In this document: one piece after another, positions 31,966-40,668 of the stretch
Position numbering within the stretch: position 1 is the first letter of the stretch
Layout: the number at the start of each line of letters is the position of its first letter
Source: JANJTY01 sp038257155
Lineage (GTDB): Bacteria > Pseudomonadota > Gammaproteobacteria > Xanthomonadales > Xanthomonadaceae
Assembly: GCA_038257155.1 (NCBI GenBank)
Contig: JBBSJP010000031.1
Location: 1-52,683, forward strand
Reading direction: 5' to 3'
Length of the DNA: 52,683 nt
Made by a program: the position numbers and the translations under genes
The notes under the pieces: generated by a model
The model's database searches: none
Seen by the model: the letters and a program-made list of their open reading frames with translations, nothing else
Told to the model about the DNA's origin: nothing

Positions 31966-32438
31966 AGGCCTTCCTCGCCACGACGCTGGCGCTGTCACTG
32001 GCAGCCTGCGCGGCGACCCTGCCGGTGCCGCAACTGCAGCCGCAGCCGGACAGCAGTCCATATCACGCCATGGCGTCGCCCGAGGACTTCATCGGACGCG
32101 AGGTGCTGTGGGGCGCGATGCTGATCGAAACCCGCAACCTGGCCGAGCGCACCGAGATCGAGATGCTCGCCTTCCCACTCGATGCCCGCCAGCAACCACG
32201 CGTCGAAGCCTCGGACCAGGGTCGCTTCCTGCTGATCCTGCCGGGCTACGCAGAATCCGCCGACTGGCAGGCCGGGCGTTTCTTCACCCTGCACGGCCGC
32301 ATCGATGCGGTTCGTGAGGGCAGCCTGCGCGGCGAACCCTACCTGTGGCCCGAACTACGCGCCCAAAGCGTGTACCTGTGGCCTCGTGACTTCCGCGCCG
32401 GACGACGCTGGTCGTTCAGCGTGGGGTACAGCCGCTGA
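31944..32438 (+). CDS. Slp family outer-membrane lipoprotein
   Basis: A 164-residue lipoprotein with lipobox LAAC (Cys22). The mature part has the Slp features VPQLQPQPDSSPYHAMASPEDFIGREVLWGAML, then ETRNLAERTEIEMLAFPLD and GRFLLILPGY. Slp proteins are carbon-starvation or stationary-phase induced outer-membrane lipoproteins in enterics. The gene starts 22 bases inside the end of rlmJ, so it is read by coupling. It is followed by a palindromic repeat. Confidence 0.9.
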   Translation: MDTTRNLKAFLATTLALSLAACAATLPVPQLQPQPDSSPYHAMASPEDFIGREVLWGAMLIETRNLAERTEIEMLAFPLDARQQPRVEASDQGRFLLILPGYAESADWQAGRFFTLHGRIDAVREGSLRGEPYLWPELRAQSVYLWPRDFRAGRRWSFSVGYSR

Positions 32439-32505
32439 TTGAGGTGTTGCGCGAACGATGGAACGCCCGCGCGGCAAGTTTGGTTCCATGGTTCGCTGCG
32501 CAAGC

Positions 32506-32602
32506 TGTTGGAGGGCGCATCTTGATGCGCCGCGGCGTGGTGCCTGTCAACACCCACGACCGACGGATCCTGCAATGGCGGATCGAGATCCGCCCTCCAA
32601 CA
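32506..32602. repeat. Paired REP-like hairpins in inverted orientation with compensatory changes
   Basis: Two 26-base arms, 32506-32531 and 32577-32602, are inverted copies matching at 23 positions. Each begins, in its own orientation, TGTTGGAGGGCG and ends in a perfect hairpin: GGCGCATC-TT-GATGCGCC on the left and GGCGGATC-GA-GATCCGCC on the right. Two of the three differences are a paired change that keeps the stem intact. The unit lies in the 257-base gap between slp and the beta-helix gene. Confidence 0.7.
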
Positions 32603-32695
32603 GCGTCATTGGGGCCATGCGGAAAGCTTCGGTTGCGCAGTTCAGAGAGCTGGTGGAAGGACACCGTGCCGCGTGGACCAGACACACGGGCCCGC

Positions 32696-34765
32696 TCAGG
32701 ACTCGAAACCATCCTTGAACAGGTCCGAGGCGATACAGGCTTCGAAGGCGGCCTGATCCACAAAGACGAAGAACTCCGCACCGGCTGGCATGGGGCTGTC
32801 GCCCCAGATGCCCCAGGTGCCGCCTGCATCGGTTGGCCGGTATTCCAGCTCGAAGGTGGTGTCGTTGGGCTGTGGGCCCTTGGGCGTTGCCAGCGGTCGG
32901 GCACAGCGCTGCGGATCGTTGCCCAGGATCGGGTGCCCGACAAACGGACTGTATTGCTCGGTTTGCGCAACCCGGTGCACGAAGGCATTCGGGCTGCGGT
33001 CCTGGCTGTGAATGTGGAAGCCGTAGTCCAGCGGCATCGGGGTGGCATTCTGGTTGGAAACGGTCCAGCAGCCGGCGCCGGTGCTGGCCGGCGCGCAAGC
33101 GTAATTCACGGTGATGTTGCGCGCATTCAAATCGCCGCCGCGCCACACCGGCGTGGCCAACACGATGGCTTCATCAAAGCGCTTGCCATTGAGATGCGTG
33201 CTGCTCAGGGCGGTTGCCTGATCGAGCGTATTGGTGCCGGTGGTGACATGCTGGAACTGGCTGCTGAAGGCGCCGGCCGGGCCGGATGCCATCACATGGA
33301 AGCTGGCGCCGGCCGGCATCTGGCCACTCAGGGTGCGGGCGAACCAGCTCAACAGGTGGAAGGCCGCCACGGGATTCGGATTGGCGACGCCGCCTGCACC
33401 CGCCAATGGATTGAAGCTCTTGCTGATCTGCAGTGGCAGTAACTCATCGTCTTCACTCAAGGCAACGGAAGTACCGGCGGCACCGGAGTTGCGCGCCAGG
33501 AAGACCCGATCGCCAAACTCGTAGGCGCCGATATCCACTGCCGTGGCGCCGGCGCCAACCGTGCGGCGGCGGCCATCGGCATCGACCTGCGGCGCGCCGG
33601 CCACCGCGTACAGCAGTTGGGCCGAGACGGCATTGCCGGCATCGATCGCCGGCGAGCCGGCCGTCGGGCGTGGCGCGCTCAGGGAGAACAGCAGCGGGTC
33701 GTCGGTGATGGTGCCGGTGGCACTGGCCGGCATGTCATTGAAGCTGTTGGCGTGGCTGAGATTGCGCTCGATCACGAAGTCGTCCACCACGTTGGCGGAC
33801 ACGCTCAGGCTGTACTGGTTGTAGGCGATCAGGTTGTTGAAGATGCTGCCGACGACGCTGGCGCCGCCGGTCGGATAAGCCACCGTGACCGGATCGGCGC
33901 AGCCAAGCACGGTGTTGTTGAACAGGCGCAGCTCGTTCTCGGTCGGCGAGAACGCAGCGAACCACAGGCCGAGTGGAAAATCACCGGGCTGACGCCGGCA
34001 ATCGACCACATTGCTGAAAGCGCGCAGCACTGCCGTGGCGCTGCCCGCGCTGCCAAAGAAGGGCGGCGCCCCGGTCGCCATGCGGATCGCGCCGCTCTCG
34101 AACGAGCCTTCGACGCGATTGCCGAACACGGCCAACGAATGTGCATCGCCAGGACTAAGTTGCAGTTGGATGCCCGAACCCGGCAACGCCGCGTCGGACC
34201 GAACCCGGTTGAACGAGATCTTGCCGCTGGCGTCGGCATTCAGGCCGATACGGATCGCAGCATCACTGGCGCCACCAAACCCACCCTGCACCTGGTTCTC
34301 GGAAACATCCACGACTGCATCGCCATTGGCATTGCTCTTGACCAGCACGATGCCGCTGCTGCCGGCGTCGCTGTGGTCGAGCCGGTTGCGCAGGATGCGC
34401 ACATCGATCGGAGACGGGGCGTTGTGCTGCAGGGTGATCGCGCCGCCGGAAAGATGCAGTCCCTCGATATGCAGGGTCAGCGGGCTCGCATTGAAGGTGC
34501 CGGTGACATCACGGCCAGGAGCGAAGCGCGCGATACGCCCCGGCGCGGCGATGAGGCTGAGCGACTGGCTCAGCGTGATGTCTTCGTTGATCGCTGCATC
34601 GCTGGCGACCAGCACGATGTCACCGGACGCCGAGGCGTCGATGCAGGCTTGCAGCGTCGCGTTGCAGGGCGAAGCGCCGGGCCAGGTTCTGGTTTCGGCC
34701 ATAACCGGATTGCCGGCGAGAAGCATGAGCCCCGCACTGAACAGGCTGGAACACAACAAGCGCAT
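32696..34765 (-). CDS. Secreted right-handed parallel beta-helix protein with C-terminal LFKDGFES
   Basis: A 689-residue exported protein. A signal peptide (MRLLCSSLFSAGLMLLAGNPVMA) leads into a choice-of-anchor-type beta-helix: repeated short strands with Asn ladders (ILRNRLDHSD, ENQVQGGFGG, FNRVRSD, GNRVEGSF, FNNTVLG, FNNLIAYNQ) over about residues 60-350. GSPAIDAGNAV...VDIGAYEFGD marks the end of the helix, as in polymorphic-outer-membrane-like repeat proteins. A second, less repetitive domain (about 430-680) follows. The chain ends DLFKDGFES. It lies 91 bases downstream of the cassette 2 kinase on the same strand, with an ECF-like promoter in the gap and GGAG before the ATG. Confidence 0.85.
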   Translation of the reverse strand: MRLLCSSLFSAGLMLLAGNPVMAETRTWPGASPCNATLQACIDASASGDIVLVASDAAINEDITLSQSLSLIAAPGRIARFAPGRDVTGTFNASPLTLHIEGLHLSGGAITLQHNAPSPIDVRILRNRLDHSDAGSSGIVLVKSNANGDAVVDVSENQVQGGFGGASDAAIRIGLNADASGKISFNRVRSDAALPGSGIQLQLSPGDAHSLAVFGNRVEGSFESGAIRMATGAPPFFGSAGSATAVLRAFSNVVDCRRQPGDFPLGLWFAAFSPTENELRLFNNTVLGCADPVTVAYPTGGASVVGSIFNNLIAYNQYSLSVSANVVDDFVIERNLSHANSFNDMPASATGTITDDPLLFSLSAPRPTAGSPAIDAGNAVSAQLLYAVAGAPQVDADGRRRTVGAGATAVDIGAYEFGDRVFLARNSGAAGTSVALSEDDELLPLQISKSFNPLAGAGGVANPNPVAAFHLLSWFARTLSGQMPAGASFHVMASGPAGAFSSQFQHVTTGTNTLDQATALSSTHLNGKRFDEAIVLATPVWRGGDLNARNITVNYACAPASTGAGCWTVSNQNATPMPLDYGFHIHSQDRSPNAFVHRVAQTEQYSPFVGHPILGNDPQRCARPLATPKGPQPNDTTFELEYRPTDAGGTWGIWGDSPMPAGAEFFVFVDQAAFEACIASDLFKDGFES

Positions 34766-34828
34766 GGTGAACTCCGAAACGGGGCCGAGCTGGCCGGATA
34801 CTCCCCTCAGCGCAAATTGCTGGTCGCA

Positions 34829-34855
34829 GGAGACATTCGCCCGCCGGCCAAGTTC
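34829..34855 (-). promoter_or_regulatory. Candidate ECF-type promoter of the beta-helix gene
   Basis: On the minus strand GAACTT (34850-34855) and GTCTCC (34829-34834) are separated by 15 bases, the GAAC...GTC spacing typical of ECF sigma promoters. The site sits directly after the kinase stop codon and about 60 bases before the beta-helix ATG. Recognition by the neighbouring cassette 2 sigma factor is inferred. Confidence 0.35.
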
Positions 34856-34856
34856 A

Positions 34857-37562
34857 TTATTGGTTCACCTGCGTCTCAAGCTGCCGCAACTGCTCGACCA
34901 GCGGGTGAGTTTGCGGCAGTGACAAGGCAGCAAGACTTGCCCGGGCCCGGCCCAGAACGACCTTCGACTCTTCATAGCGCCCGGCCTGAAGCAGGGCCTT
35001 CAGCCGAAGCAGATCACGACGCGGCCGGTTGGCATCGGCCGCTTCACCGGCCACGGCCGGGGCTTCCTGCTGCAACCATTCCAGCGCGGCTTCAGGCATG
35101 CCGCGCGCCAGGGAGCAGGCCGCCTCAGCCTCGCGCAGCTCCGCGGAATCGCTGGCAGCCAGCACTTTCCTCGCGGGTGCCAGCCAGGTCTGCCCGGCGT
35201 CGCCGTCGCCAGCCTCGCAGTGCAGGCGTGCTACCAGCGCCTGCGAGGCCGCGATGCGTGCTGCGGGCGCTTCCTGCCCCGCCTGCATCAGCTCGATCGC
35301 GCGCAGGGTGGCGGCGATGGCCTGTTCGTTGCGACCCGCCTCGGCCAGCAGCCGGCCGCGGTGGTAGTGAATGAAAAAATCATCTTCCACCACGGCGATA
35401 TCCAGCAGCCGCGCCCATTCGGCAGCACTGTCTGAAAGCAAGGCCAGGGCGCTGTCGAAGTTGCCGCGCCGTTGGGCGGTCCCGGCCAGTCCATGCCAGG
35501 CGGCGGCGCGCACCTGCATGGGCTGATCTATCTCAGCCAGCGTCGCCAGCGCTTCTCGATAGCGGACATCGGCCTCGTCCAGGTGCCCAAGACTCGCAGC
35601 AGCCGAACCTAGATTGAACAGGGTCGACGCGATTGAACCCGGACTGCTATCCACCGAGGCGCGCTTGAGCGCCAGCACCTCGCGATGCAGGCGCTCCGCA
35701 TCCGCCATGCGTCCAAGCCGGCCGTAGGTGACCGCCAGATCACCGCTGAGCCGCAAAGGCAGGCTGCCCAGACCGCTGCGCCCGGAGATCCGCTGGCGCA
35801 GGGACTCCAGGCGCTCCAGCGCCGCCTCGCTGTTCTCGGTTCGAAGCTCCAGCAGGGCGCGTTCGCGCAACATCTCCAGATGCGGCAGTGCATCCGGCAG
35901 GCGCTGCTCCAGATAGGTCAGGGCCGCGTCCAGTTCGGTGTGCAGTTCGTCGTAGCGTCGTTGTGCGTTGAGCAGGTCGACGCGCAGCAGCAGGGCGCGC
36001 GCCCAGGCCTGCGCCTGCGCCTGCCGGGCGCCGCCTAGCAAGCCCTCCGCCTCGGTCAACAATTCAGCAGAAGCATCGAACTGCTGTCGCGCAAGCAGAA
36101 TCCTCGCCAGGGTCAGCAGCATGTCGGCGCGCAGTTCGGCCGGGCCGGTGGCCGGCTGCCGCGCCCGCTCGATGCCGCGATCGACGAGTTCGCGGGTGGT
36201 CGGCATCTGGTTGCGCGGCAGGGCGGCACTGTCGGCTTCGAACAGTCCGATCACGAAGTCGCGCACCGCATCGGCACGTGCCGCCTCGCGCTCGGCGAGC
36301 TGCTGCGCCTGCCTTGCCATGCGCGCCTCGCTATCTGCGCGCTGCGCTTCGTGCCAGCTCAGCCACAGGCCTGCGGCGAGCGACAGTCCGACCGCTGCAG
36401 CCGCGCTCAATGGCAGCCAGTGGCGCTGCGCGAAGCGTTTGAGACGGTAACGCCGATTGCCCTGCCCGGCCTGGATGGGGCGCCGCTTCAACCAGCGGCA
36501 CAGATCCTCGCCAAGGGCCTCGGCGCTGACGTAGCGTTGGCGCGGGTCCTCGCGCAGGCACTTCAGCACGATCAGATCCAGATCACCGAGCAGTTGACGC
36601 AGCAATCTGGCCACTGAACTGTGCCGCGCTGCCGCTAGCGCATCTGGCGCTGCGCTGCGACGCAGACGCGACGACGGAGCGCTGCGCTCGCGACGCGCCG
36701 CATCGCCTTCTGCACGCAGTCCGCAGAGAAGCTCGTGCAGCAGCAGGCCGAGGGCGTATACATCGGTGCGCAGAGTAATCGGACCACCGTGCAGCTGCTC
36801 GGGCGCCGCATATTCCGGCGTCAATGGCCGCAGCGCGGTGGTGGCGGCCTGCAGCGCTCCGGGTTCGAGCAGACAGGCGATTCCGAAATCGAGCAGGCGC
36901 GGAGCGCCACTGGAATCGACCAGGATATTGGCCGGTTTCAGGTCTCGATGGATGACCAGTTCGCGATGCGCGTACACCACCGCGTCGACCACGCCCAGGA
37001 ACAGGCCCACGCGTTGGCGCAGGTCCAGTCGCGCGGCATCGGCATGCGCGAGGATGGGCAGTCCGTCGACCAGCTCCATGACGATGTAGGGCGTTCCATC
37101 CTCGGCCACGCCGCCGTCATACATGCGCGCGATGTTGGGGTGCTCCAGGCGCGCGAGGATGGCCTGTTCGGCCAGGAACCGCGCGCGCAGATCCGGCGAA
37201 TAGAAACCGGACCTCAAACACTTCAGGGCGATCTCGCGCTGGAAATCCCCGGCCTCGCGCCGCGCCCGCCAGACCGTCGCCATGCCGCCTTCACCGAGCG
37301 GCTCGATCAGGCGATAGCCGCCCAGCACACGACCACGCAAGGTGCCGCTTGCGCCGTCATCCCGCATCAGCGCCTTCTGCAGGCTTTCCAGGGGACCGGC
37401 GATATGCGCTTCGCGGCGCAGCAGATCGCGTACCTGCTCGCGCAATTCGACATCGTCACATAGCTCAATCAAGCAGGACTCACGCCAGGATTCCGGCAGT
37501 TCAAGCAGGGTGTCGAGCAGCCGCTCGGCACGCTGCCAACGTGCACGTGCCAACTCATCCAT
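34857..37562 (-). CDS. Membrane Ser/Thr protein kinase with C-terminal TPR region (cassette 2)
   Basis: A 901-residue kinase with the same plan as cassette 1. An N-terminal helical part (1-75) contains REQVRDLLRREAHIAGPLES. The kinase domain (80-365) has LGEGGMATVW, Lys114, HRDLKPAN (Asp207) and DFG at 225-227. A membrane segment lies at 382-403, followed by a short coiled coil and TPR-like hairpins to the end. The ATG at 37562 (MDELARARWQ) is better than a TTG three codons earlier. The sigma gene ends 78 bases upstream. The secreted beta-helix protein gene follows on the same strand. Confidence 0.92.
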   Translation of the reverse strand: MDELARARWQRAERLLDTLLELPESWRESCLIELCDDVELREQVRDLLRREAHIAGPLESLQKALMRDDGASGTLRGRVLGGYRLIEPLGEGGMATVWRARREAGDFQREIALKCLRSGFYSPDLRARFLAEQAILARLEHPNIARMYDGGVAEDGTPYIVMELVDGLPILAHADAARLDLRQRVGLFLGVVDAVVYAHRELVIHRDLKPANILVDSSGAPRLLDFGIACLLEPGALQAATTALRPLTPEYAAPEQLHGGPITLRTDVYALGLLLHELLCGLRAEGDAARRERSAPSSRLRRSAAPDALAAARHSSVARLLRQLLGDLDLIVLKCLREDPRQRYVSAEALGEDLCRWLKRRPIQAGQGNRRYRLKRFAQRHWLPLSAAAAVGLSLAAGLWLSWHEAQRADSEARMARQAQQLAEREAARADAVRDFVIGLFEADSAALPRNQMPTTRELVDRGIERARQPATGPAELRADMLLTLARILLARQQFDASAELLTEAEGLLGGARQAQAQAWARALLLRVDLLNAQRRYDELHTELDAALTYLEQRLPDALPHLEMLRERALLELRTENSEAALERLESLRQRISGRSGLGSLPLRLSGDLAVTYGRLGRMADAERLHREVLALKRASVDSSPGSIASTLFNLGSAAASLGHLDEADVRYREALATLAEIDQPMQVRAAAWHGLAGTAQRRGNFDSALALLSDSAAEWARLLDIAVVEDDFFIHYHRGRLLAEAGRNEQAIAATLRAIELMQAGQEAPAARIAASQALVARLHCEAGDGDAGQTWLAPARKVLAASDSAELREAEAACSLARGMPEAALEWLQQEAPAVAGEAADANRPRRDLLRLKALLQAGRYEESKVVLGRARASLAALSLPQTHPLVEQLRQLETQVNQ

Positions 37563-37640
37563 CAAGCGCAACTCCCGTCATTTGCTTCGACTGCTGTCGC
37601 GGCCTCGAAACGCCGAGTGCCGGCGCTTCCCCTGAAGGTC

Positions 37641-38237
37641 TCAGCCAGCCAGGTCATTGGTCTCAAGCAGTTGTCCCAGGATGGCGCGCGCCTTGCGCCA
37701 GTCACGCACCACGCTGCGGCTGTGGATCGACAGCGCTTCGGCGACCTGGTCTACCTCAAGCCCGGCAAAGAATCGCAGCTCCACCACCTGCGCAAGGCGC
37801 GGATTGATGCGCGCAAGACTGTCGAGCGCCTCGTCCAGCGCCAACAGACCATCGTCGGCCAGCGCGCCCGCCATGGGCAAGGCATCCAGGTCGAGGTGTT
37901 CGGCCCCACCGCCTCGCCTCGCAGCGCCACGCCGGCGTGCATGATCGATCAGGATATGGCGCATCGCCGTGGCGGCATAGCGCAGGAAGTGCGCCTGATC
38001 GCCCCACTCACGGGTTTCGCCGCCGCACAGCTCCAGCCAGGCCTCATGGACCAGCGCGGTGGTGGAAAGTGTCAGTGCGCGCCCCTCATCTGCCATCTGG
38101 CGTCGCGCAATGCGCCGCATATGCTGGTAGACCAGCGGCGCAAGCTCGCGCATGGCATCGGCGTCGCCCTGGCCGGCAGCTTGCAACAGACGGGTAATCT
38201 GGGCGGAGTCTCCTGCAGACAATGGGCACGATTCCAA
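37641..38237 (-). CDS. ECF sigma factor of the PF07638 type, kinase-linked (cassette 2)
   Basis: A 198-residue sigma factor. Region 2 includes LVYQHMRRIARRQMADEGRALTL and STTALVHEAWLEL, then HFLRYAATAMRHILIDHARRR. Region 4 reads VVELRFFAGLEVDQVAEALSIHSRSVVRDWRKARAIL. Thr60 occupies the place of the first acidic residue of the usual region 2.2 motif. No ATG fits near the family start; a TTG at 38237, or one five codons later with GGAA before it, must be used, which implies weak translation. The kinase gene follows after 78 bases. No anti-sigma gene is present. Confidence 0.87.
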   Translation of the reverse strand: MESCPLSAGDSAQITRLLQAAGQGDADAMRELAPLVYQHMRRIARRQMADEGRALTLSTTALVHEAWLELCGGETREWGDQAHFLRYAATAMRHILIDHARRRGAARRGGGAEHLDLDALPMAGALADDGLLALDEALDSLARINPRLAQVVELRFFAGLEVDQVAEALSIHSRSVVRDWRKARAILGQLLETNDLAG

Positions 38238-38347
38238 GGCGGACTGGTGCCAGATTCTACCGGCCAGGATTCATCAGTACCTGCAGCCGGGTGTAGGCTG
38301 CCATCGACAGTTCCATCCTCCGACATCCGCAACTTCTGGAGTACGCC

Positions 38348-38752
38348 ATGATCCCGCCGCATCCGCGCCGCATCACCTCGCTGCTTCCGGTCGCTTCGGT
38401 CGAGGCCAGCCTGCCGTTCTGGCGCAAGGCCGGGCTGAAGGTGACGGTGGAAGTGCCGCACGGCGATGCGCTGGGTTTCGTCATCCTGTCAGGCGAGGGT
38501 GTCGAGCTGATGCTGCAAAGCCATGCATCGATCGAAGCCGACATACCGACGATAGCCGAGGTCGCACGGCAGGGCCCGAGCTTCCTGTTCGTGGAAGTAG
38601 CCGACATCGACGCGATCGCAGCAGCACTGGAAGGCGAGAGCATGGTCATGCCGCGGCGCCAGACGTTCTATGGCGCTTCGGAAATCGGCTATCGCGAACC
38701 GGGCGGGCACTACGTCACTTTTGCCCAGTTCGCCGCAGCAGAACCGGCCTGA
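38348..38752 (+). CDS. VOC (glyoxalase/bleomycin-resistance fold) family protein
   Basis: A 134-residue VOC protein with paired beta-alpha-beta units: RRITSLLPVASVEASLPFWRKAGLKVTVEVP in the first half and SFLFVEVADIDAIAAALEGES...GASEIGYREPGGHYVTFAQF in the second. Possible metal ligands include Glu107 or nearby (REPGGHYV). Function within the fold (dioxygenase, isomerase or drug binding) is not deducible. GGAG precedes the ATG. It is divergent from the cassette 2 sigma gene and converges with fabB. Confidence 0.82.
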   Translation: MIPPHPRRITSLLPVASVEASLPFWRKAGLKVTVEVPHGDALGFVILSGEGVELMLQSHASIEADIPTIAEVARQGPSFLFVEVADIDAIAAALEGESMVMPRRQTFYGASEIGYREPGGHYVTFAQFAAAEPA

Positions 38753-38761
38753 GGCAGGCGG

Positions 38762-39985
38762 TCAGTCTTCCCAGCGCCGCAGCGCAAGACAGCCGTTGGT
38801 GCCGCCGAAGCCGAAACTGTTCGACACGACGGTGCGCAGCTCGGCATCGCGTGAGCGGGTCACCAGGGGCATGTCGCCGATCGCGGGGTCGGGATTCTCG
38901 ACATTGATCGAGCCGGCAATGAAACCGTGCCGCAGCATCTGCAGGCAGTAGATGGCCTCGTGCACGCCGGCCGCGCCGAGCGAATGGCCGGAGAGCGACT
39001 TGGTCGATGAGAACGGCGGCACCTTCTCGCCAAACACCGCACGCAGCACACCCAGCTCGCAAACATCGCCGACCGGTGTGGAGGTGCCGTGCATGTTGAC
39101 GTAGTCGATCGTCCCGTCGAGCCCCTCCATTGCCATGCGCATGCACGCAGCCGCGCCTTCTCCCGAGGGTGCGACCATGTCCACACCATCGGAACTGGCG
39201 CCGAAACCGACGATCTCGGCCAGAATGGTGGCGCCACGCGCCTGGGCGTGTTCGAGTGCCTCGATCACGACGGCGCCGCCGCCGCCGGCAATGACAAATC
39301 CGTCGCGCCCGGCATCGAAAGCACGTGAGGCCAGCTCGGGCGTGTCGTTGCGCTTGGTCGACAGTGCGCCCATGGCATCAAACTGCATCGCCATCGGCCA
39401 GCTCTGCTCTTCGCCACCGCCGGCAAACACCACGTCCTGCAGCCCGAAGCGGATTTGCTGCCAGCCGACGCCGATGCAGTGCGCCGACGTGGCGCAAGCC
39501 GAGGCGATGGAATAGTTCAGCCCCTTGATGCCGAACACCGTGGCCAGACAGGCCGACACCGTCGAGGCCATGGTACGGGTGACCTGGTAGGGCCCGACGC
39601 GACGGATGCCGCGCGCACGCAGCGTATCGATGGCGTGCATTTCGTTTAGCGGCGAGCCGCCGCCCGAACCCATGATCAGGCCGGTTCGCGGATGCGAGAC
39701 CTGCGTTGGTGCCAGACCCGACTGGGCAATGGCATCCTGCAGCGCGACGCAGGCAAACGCCGCGGCGTCACCCATGAAGCGCCGGTGGCGGCGGTCTATG
39801 CGAGCTTCCAGATCGATTTCGGGCGTGCCGCCAATGTGGCTGCGCAGGCCGTTCTCGGCAAACTCCGGCATGGCACGGATGCCTGATCGTCCCTCGCGCA
39901 GCGATGCCGCTACGCTGTCGGCATCGTTGCCCAGGCAGGAGACGATGCCGCTGCCGGTAATGACGACCCTGCGCAGCGCGCTCAC
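38762..39985 (-). CDS. fabB: 3-oxoacyl-ACP synthase I
   Basis: A 407-residue beta-ketoacyl-ACP synthase I, which elongates unsaturated acyl-ACP. The catalytic triad is plain: Cys164 (SIASACATSAHC), His299 (VNMHGTSTPVGD) and His334 (SLSGHSLGAAG), each one residue off the E. coli numbering. The start is a GTG at 39985 whose TG overlaps the fabA stop (GTGA), so synthesis is coupled to FabA. An open upstream extension in this frame is antisense-free but lies inside fabA and is not family-like. Together with FabA it forms the anaerobic unsaturated fatty-acid branch. Confidence 0.96.
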   Translation of the reverse strand: MSALRRVVITGSGIVSCLGNDADSVAASLREGRSGIRAMPEFAENGLRSHIGGTPEIDLEARIDRRHRRFMGDAAAFACVALQDAIAQSGLAPTQVSHPRTGLIMGSGGGSPLNEMHAIDTLRARGIRRVGPYQVTRTMASTVSACLATVFGIKGLNYSIASACATSAHCIGVGWQQIRFGLQDVVFAGGGEEQSWPMAMQFDAMGALSTKRNDTPELASRAFDAGRDGFVIAGGGGAVVIEALEHAQARGATILAEIVGFGASSDGVDMVAPSGEGAAACMRMAMEGLDGTIDYVNMHGTSTPVGDVCELGVLRAVFGEKVPPFSSTKSLSGHSLGAAGVHEAIYCLQMLRHGFIAGSINVENPDPAIGDMPLVTRSRDAELRTVVSNSFGFGGTNGCLALRRWED

Positions 39986-40491
39986 AGCTGCGCCGTGCTG
40001 GTGAACAGGCCCACGCGCAGGTCCTTGGCGGTGTAGATCTCGCGCCCGTCGACAAACATGCTGGCGTCGCCGATGGCCATCACCAGCTTGCGCGCGATGA
40101 CGCGTTTGATGTCGATCACGTAGCGCACCAGTTTGGCCGAGGGCAGCACCTGACCGGTGAACTTCACCTCCCCCACGCCCAGCGCGCGACCGCGACCCGG
40201 CAGTTTCTTCCAGGTCAGAAAGAAGCCGACCAGCTGCCACATCGCGTCCAGCCCCAGACAGCCAGGCATCACCGGATCGCCGCGGAAATGGCAATCGAAA
40301 AACCACAGGTCGGGGCGAACATCGAGCTCGGCCTCGATGCGACCCAGGCCGAAAGCGCCACCATCGTCATCGATATGATTGATTCGATCGAACATCAGCA
40401 TCGGCGCCAGCGGCAGGCGACCACTGTCAGGGCCAAAGAGGGTTCCCTCGCCCGATGCGATCAACTGTTCGTGCGTAAATGACTCTTGCAT
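39982..40491 (-). CDS. fabA: 3-hydroxydecanoyl-ACP dehydratase/isomerase
   Basis: A 169-residue FabA that dehydrates 3-hydroxydecanoyl-ACP and isomerises trans-2 to cis-3-decenoyl-ACP. Catalytic His68 lies in FFDCHFRGDPVMPGCLG and Asp82 in LGLDAMWQLVGF, two residues off the E. coli positions. The length equals typical FabA. It heads the two-gene fabA-fabB operon. A candidate promoter lies about 50-70 bases upstream. No FabR- or DesT-like operator was recognised. Confidence 0.96.
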   Translation of the reverse strand: MQESFTHEQLIASGEGTLFGPDSGRLPLAPMLMFDRINHIDDDGGAFGLGRIEAELDVRPDLWFFDCHFRGDPVMPGCLGLDAMWQLVGFFLTWKKLPGRGRALGVGEVKFTGQVLPSAKLVRYVIDIKRVIARKLVMAIGDASMFVDGREIYTAKDLRVGLFTSTAQL

Positions 40492-40536
40492 GCTGAAGCG
40501 ATGCCCGAAAGCGGTGAAGGACCGCGGAAGGGCCGC

Positions 40537-40564
40537 ATTATCCAGATCTTGTGCCCTGAGCGAA
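40537..40564 (-). promoter_or_regulatory. Candidate sigma-70 promoter of fabAB
   Basis: On the minus strand TTCGCT (40559-40564), a 16-base spacer and GATAAT (40537-40542), about 46 bases before the fabA ATG. The -10 is good; the -35 is weak. Confidence 0.35.
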
Positions 40565-40668
40565 CCCTACGCTACCGCATGGTTGCACTCAAGCAGGCTG
40601 AACCCAAGGCCGGACGCTGCGCAGGCGAGCGCTTGCCGAGCATGTGAAAGGCCACCGCCTCCTGGTTC

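Noticed and set aside
33617..35374. 585-codon plus-strand open frame opposite the beta-helix and kinase 2 genes
   Set aside because: It crosses two well-supported genes and their boundary, with no ribosome site or domain.
39986..40306. N-terminal extension of fabB
   Set aside because: The extra 107 codons overlap fabA out of frame. The conserved FabB start and the GTGA coupling at 39982-39985 fix the gene start.
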